NCBI GenBank assembly: GCA_029237825.1
Contig: JAQZBQ010000012.1
Location: forward strand, 1 to 64,000
Direction: 5' to 3'
Length of the DNA stretch: 64,000 nt
Source: Bacteroidota bacterium
GTDB lineage: Bacteria; Bacteroidota; Bacteroidia; B-17B0; Aurantibacillaceae
In this document: positions 61,318-64,000 of the stretch, in pieces
How the letters are laid out: every line of letters starts with the position of its first letter
Position numbering within the stretch: the stretch's first letter is position 1
Notes under the pieces: model-generated
Database searches by the model: none
The model's input: only the letters and a program-made list of their open reading frames with translations
Told to the model about the DNA's origin: nothing
Made by a program: the position numbers and the translations under genes

Positions 61318-62208
61318 TTAGTCTCCTCTTGGATGGGCTTGTTTGTATGAATTCTTTAATTTTTCAATAGTATTATGTGTGTAAATCTGTGTCGCGCTGA
61401 GGTTTGCATGGCCTAATAAATCTTTCACAGCGTTTATGTCCGCCCCATTATTTAAAAGGTGGGTTGCAAAAGTGTGACGTAATACATGAGGGCTTTTTTT
61501 CTGAATTGTTGTAACCTGCGAAAGGTATTTCTTTACAGATCTGTAAACCGCGTTTTCGTTTAATGCTTTCCCGTTCTCGCTAACCAACAACATCATATTC
61601 GGTAAGTTTAGTTCCTGTTTAACTTTCAAATACGATTCAAGGTTTCGTTTAAGGCTTATGGAAATCGGAATGATTCTTTCCTTATTTCTTTTTCCAAGCA
61701 CTTTGATCGTAGAATTAAATAAGTCAATATCCTTATCCTGTAAATGTGTAAGTTCCGATCTTCGTATTCCTGTTTGATATAATAAATCAAGAATTAATCG
61801 GTCCCTTGTCCCATTAAAACCTTCTCCAAAGGCAACTTGTGAAAATAAGTCTTCCATTTGGTGCTCATCTACAAAAACCGGTAAACGTTTAGGTGTTTTT
61901 GGCCCCGATATTTTCGACATGGGATTAACCTCTATCACTTGCTGCCGTTGGAGGAATTTAAAAAAGGATTTGAGCGAAGATAATTTGCGGTTAACAGACC
62001 GTGCTGAAATTTTGTCTTTCAGTAAGGACGCTATCCACGCGCGTACATTCTGGTAATTGATTTCCCCAATGGGATAATCTTCGTGCTCTGGATTTATAAA
62101 TGAGACGAATTGGTTAAGGTCATTTTTGTAGGAAGTAATCGTGTGGGATGAGTACCTTTTTTCGTAGGTTAAGTAATCGATAAAAGAATATAGATGCTTC
62201 TCTAACAT
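61318..62208 (-). CDS. xerC: Tyrosine recombinase XerC/XerD type
   Basis: The 296-residue tyrosine recombinase has all catalytic residues: R149 (TGIRRSEL), K173 (VLGKRNKER), H241 and R244 (HVLRHTFATH), H267 (LGHANL) and Y276 (TQIYTHN). The N-terminal SAM-like domain (LYSFIDYLTYEKRYSSHTI) is that of XerC/D, which resolves chromosome dimers at dif. Size, intact site and conserved housekeeping position after rpsU argue against a prophage or integron integrase. XerC and XerD cannot be told apart here. It starts six bases after a terminator T-run. Confidence 0.92.
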   Translation of the reverse strand: MLEKHLYSFIDYLTYEKRYSSHTITSYKNDLNQFVSFINPEHEDYPIGEINYQNVRAWIASLLKDKISARSVNRKLSSLKSFFKFLQRQQVIEVNPMSKISGPKTPKRLPVFVDEHQMEDLFSQVAFGEGFNGTRDRLILDLLYQTGIRRSELTHLQDKDIDLFNSTIKVLGKRNKERIIPISISLKRNLESYLKVKQELNLPNMMLLVSENGKALNENAVYRSVKKYLSQVTTIQKKSPHVLRHTFATHLLNNGADINAVKDLLGHANLSATQIYTHNTIEKLKNSYKQAHPRGD

Positions 62209-62262
62209 AAAAAACCTAAGGGTATAACGAATTTACTTTTTAAATCCGATATACCCTTAGGT
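62208..62262 (-). terminator. Terminator or attenuator between rpsU and xerC
   Basis: A 12-bp stem ACCTAAGGGTAT (62214-62225) with ATACCCTTAGGT (62251-62262) surrounds a 25-base loop; the A-tract just before it gives Ts on the minus strand, right at the xerC ATG. The long loop makes it less typical; partial read-through would allow xerC and hpf expression. Confidence 0.65.
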
Positions 62263-62287
62263 AAAATTATAAATTTTGTGAAATGTA

Positions 62288-62485
62288 TTATTCAGCAGCT
62301 AAACCCAGTTGCATTTTTTGCTTGTAAACAGCTTTAATGCGGGTTTGTCTGTTTGTGATCGATGGTTTTTCGAAGTTTTTGCGGCTACGTAATTGCTTAA
62401 CAACACCTGTTTTTTCAAATTTCTTCTTGAACTTTTTTAAAGCTTTTTCTATGCTTTCACCTTCTTTTACTGCTACTATTAACAT
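62288..62485 (-). CDS. rpsU: 30S ribosomal protein S21
   Basis: This 65-residue protein is bS21 of the 30S platform: MLIVAVKEGESIEKALKKFKKKFEKTG followed by the basic LRSRKNFEKPSITNRQTRIKAVYKQKM. In Bacteroidia bS21 with bS18 and bS6 has been reported to cover the anti-Shine-Dalgarno sequence of 16S rRNA. The gene has no Shine-Dalgarno site; a consensus promoter (62517-62548) precedes it by about 30 bases. xerC and hpf follow. Confidence 0.95.
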   Translation of the reverse strand: MLIVAVKEGESIEKALKKFKKKFEKTGVVKQLRSRKNFEKPSITNRQTRIKAVYKQKMQLGLAAE

Positions 62486-62516
62486 TATATGATTTTATTA
62501 AATTTAAATTGGGCTG

Positions 62517-62548
62517 CAAATATAGAGGCTAAATCACAAAAAACCAAA
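62517..62548 (-). promoter_or_regulatory. Promoter of rpsU
   Basis: On the minus strand TTTG (62545-62548), 20 bases, then TATATTTG (62517-62524), a full match to the Bacteroidota consensus. The predicted leader is about 25 bases. Confidence 0.72.
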
Positions 62549-62583
62549 TTTTATTAGCAATTAATTGTTTATTTTAGCCTGAA

Positions 62584-62784
62584 ATGACCAGCAGAATGAA
62601 ATATCTTTTTGTGTTCTTATTGAATATGATAGTTTTTTGCTCCTGTAAAAAAGATCGCGTTTGTCGGTGCGAAAATTCTCTTGGGGCTTATGATTCAGGA
62701 AGCCTTGAGTCCAGTAAATCCTATGCAAAAAAGTATTGTAAGTCGCTCTCGTCAGGAGAAACAGTTTGTAAATTGAAAGACTGA
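62584..62784 (+). CDS. Small cysteine-rich lipoprotein
   Basis: The 66-residue protein has a hydrophobic start (MKYLFVFLLNMIVFCSC) with a lipobox-like F-C-S-C, so it is probably processed to a lipoprotein of about 45 residues. The mature part has four more cysteines (VCRCEN, KYCKS, TVCK), suggesting two disulfides. I recognise no family. The ATG at 62584 or the internal Met at 62596 may be the start. It converges with the gamma carbonic anhydrase gene (stop 62784, other stop 62785: no gap) and diverges from rpsU. Confidence 0.75.
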   Translation: MTSRMKYLFVFLLNMIVFCSCKKDRVCRCENSLGAYDSGSLESSKSYAKKYCKSLSSGETVCKLKD

Positions 62785-63297
62785 TTATTTAAACCAGGTA
62801 CTGTACATCAGGTAATTGTTGGCAATACGGTTAATTTCTCCATGTATAAGTTCCTCTGAAATGTCTTTGACTTTCCTGGCAGGAACACCGGCAAAAATGC
62901 AGCCACTCGGAACAACCGTTCCTTCCGTTAATACCGCCCCTGCGGCAATGATTGAGTTTGAACCAATTTCACAGTTATCCATAACTATCGCTCCCATCCC
63001 AATCAATACATTATCGTGGATGGTACTTCCATGTACAATGGCGTTATGGCCCACCGAAACATTATTCCCTAAAACCGTTTTGGTTTTTTGATAGGTGCAA
63101 TGTATTACTGCTCCATCCTGTATATTTACTTTGTTTCCTATACGAATCGAATTCACATCGCCCCGAACCACGGCATTGAACCAAAAACTGCAATCGTCGC
63201 CACAAATAACATCGCCAACAATAGTTGCGTTTGGGGCAATAAAACTGTTATTGCCAAGCGATGGTTCAATACCGTTAACCGGAAGAATAAAAGCCAT
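62785..63297 (-). CDS. Gamma carbonic anhydrase-like hexapeptide-repeat protein
   Basis: The 170-residue left-handed beta-helix protein has hexapeptide repeats (ATIVGDVICGDDCSFWFNAVVRGD, VNIQDGAVIHCTY, VSVGHNAIVHGSTIHDNVLIGMGAIVMDN) and three histidines in the zinc-site positions: H66, H84 and H89. The family includes gamma carbonic anhydrases and YrdA/PaaY-like proteins; many are not active as anhydrases. The C-terminal helix (HGEINRIANNYLMYSTWFK) is normal. It follows the cut gene at the right edge by two bases on the same strand, so they are likely cotranscribed. Confidence 0.9.
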   Translation of the reverse strand: MAFILPVNGIEPSLGNNSFIAPNATIVGDVICGDDCSFWFNAVVRGDVNSIRIGNKVNIQDGAVIHCTYQKTKTVLGNNVSVGHNAIVHGSTIHDNVLIGMGAIVMDNCEIGSNSIIAAGAVLTEGTVVPSGCIFAGVPARKVKDISEELIHGEINRIANNYLMYSTWFK

Positions 63298-63299
63298 AC

Positions 63300-64000
63300 T
63301 TATTTGGTTGAAATAATCTGGTTGCGCAATGTGGTGATCTTGGTATCCAGTGGTTGCAAAGCAGATAGGGAATAGTTGGAGTCGGATTTGTTATCGAGTA
63401 GGGTTTTGATGTCCTTAAGATCCGTCAATACATATTCTGCTTCAGTATTTAGTTTCGCTGACCCCAGCAGTTCAACGAGGTTAGCCAGTGATTCTTTTTG
63501 GTTAAATACTTCTTTGATAATGGCTTCGTTTTTTGTTTCTTTCGCGGTTTGGCAAGCCACATATAATCCTTCAATCCATGCGCCTGCAACTAACAGGGAG
63601 GATGTGCCTGGACGACCATTTTTCCTTAAGGTGTTATCGGCACTTTTAAAGGCCTGTGTAATAATATTTAACGTAGAATCGCGGTTGGATTGATTGGCAA
63701 TCATACGGTCGCCCATATTTTCCCCGAATGAATTACTCACCCCCAGGCTTTTTGCAATGATGCTCACGCATTTGAAAAACAACATCGATTCCTGTGTTTG
63801 TTCATAGATGCTGGCTACATTTAAATCGGCGCCATACACTCCCAGGTTTAATGCACGGCTGCTTTCAATCGCATATTTACTCACATCGTCAGGACTATTG
63901 AGGTAAGCAACATTATATTCTGAGCCGGCCTGTCTTGTCAATTCTAATATGGTTGCACGGGACGGAATGGTATTAAAAACATTTTGAGCAGAAATTTTTT
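63300..64000 (-). CDS. Conserved hypothetical protein, N-terminus cut by the window
   Basis: The frame is open to the right edge (reading KISAQNVFNTIPSRATILEL before an internal TTG at 63941), so the true start lies beyond the window. The visible 233 residues are helical: YAIESSRALNLGVYGADLNVAS, AWIEGLYVACQTAKETKNEAIIKEVFNQK and LYPLDTKITT-like ends (SALQPLDTKITTLRNQIIS). No motif, signal or membrane segment is seen in this part. It may belong to a family of secreted or peripheral all-helical proteins of Bacteroidota, but I cannot name it. The stop is two bases before the gamma carbonic anhydrase gene. Confidence 0.7.
   Translation of the reverse strand, partial: KISAQNVFNTIPSRATILELTRQAGSEYNVAYLNSPDDVSKYAIESSRALNLGVYGADLNVASIYEQTQESMLFFKCVSIIAKSLGVSNSFGENMGDRMIANQSNRDSTLNIITQAFKSADNTLRKNGRPGTSSLLVAGAWIEGLYVACQTAKETKNEAIIKEVFNQKESLANLVELLGSAKLNTEAEYVLTDLKDIKTLLDNKSDSNYSLSALQPLDTKITTLRNQIISTK

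Noticed and set aside
61318-62208. Tyrosine recombinase as sign of a prophage or integrative element
   Set aside because: It sits in the conserved rpsU-xerC-hpf housekeeping order with no phage genes or attachment repeats nearby.

Overview
The window is chromosomal DNA from a member of the Bacteroidota, most likely a flavobacterium-like or sphingobacterium-like lineage. The evidence is the rpsL-rpsG-fusA-rpsJ order, four giant secreted proteins ending in the type-B (gliding-motility-associated) type IX secretion sorting domain, a GWxTD-family protein, an rpsU-xerC-hpf cluster, promoters of the TTG/TAnnTTTG type, and the rarity of Shine-Dalgarno sites. No insertion sequence, prophage or CRISPR array was seen.

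Layout. 1-3250 (minus): translation operon rpsL, rpsG, fusA and the start of rpsJ, with a well-formed promoter. 3530-30520 (minus): a 27-kb block of four units. The fullest form of a unit is one or two TMTC-like membrane glycosyltransferases with TPR tails, then a small secreted orphan, then a giant Ig-like/PKD repeat protein with a T9SS CTD, then a strong terminator. Unit 1 (30509-23435) has two TMTC genes and no small gene, unit 2 (23397-14845) and unit 3 (14763-8385) are complete, and unit 4 (8239-3527) lacks a TMTC. 31161-37942 (plus, with one minus gene inside): a tight cluster of KAS III, ACP, KAS III, SDR, a GtrB/DPM1-like polyprenyl-phosphate sugar synthase, a GNAT acyltransferase and three aspartyl/asparaginyl hydroxylase-like (LpxO-related) genes. 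It is followed on minus by a NodU-type carbamoyltransferase and a SET-domain methyltransferase.

40233-43154 (minus): a TlpA-like thioredoxin and SCO1 pair, a GNAT and an MFS carrier. 43476-48127 (plus): a stress and envelope cluster with DUF1328, a DUF6799/heavy-metal-binding protein, a DUF892 ferritin-like protein with a histone-H1-like tail, YtxH, a holin-like protein, YihY/BrkB and an AI-2E-type exporter. 48240-55815: a JmjC/cupin-like protein and a class III polyhydroxyalkanoate locus (GAF, phaC and phaE on minus; phaJ and phaB on plus), then a V4R-type histidine kinase and a YdeI-like protein. 55829-64000: a frameshifted PAS protein, tRNA-Ser(TGA), a GWxTD protein, a GT2, a carotenoid-desaturase-like flavoprotein, hpf, xerC, rpsU, a small lipoprotein, a gamma carbonic anhydrase-like protein and a gene cut by the window end.

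How the genes may work together (inference). The GtrB-like enzyme could make a lipid-linked sugar and the KAS III/ACP/SDR/GNAT/hydroxylase set could make and install a short acyl decoration. The TMTC-like enzymes could then transfer sugar onto the Ser/Thr-rich Ig-like repeats of the giant T9SS cargo beside them. This would parallel eukaryotic TMTC O-mannosylation of cadherin beta-sandwich domains and is the strongest candidate for an undescribed system here.
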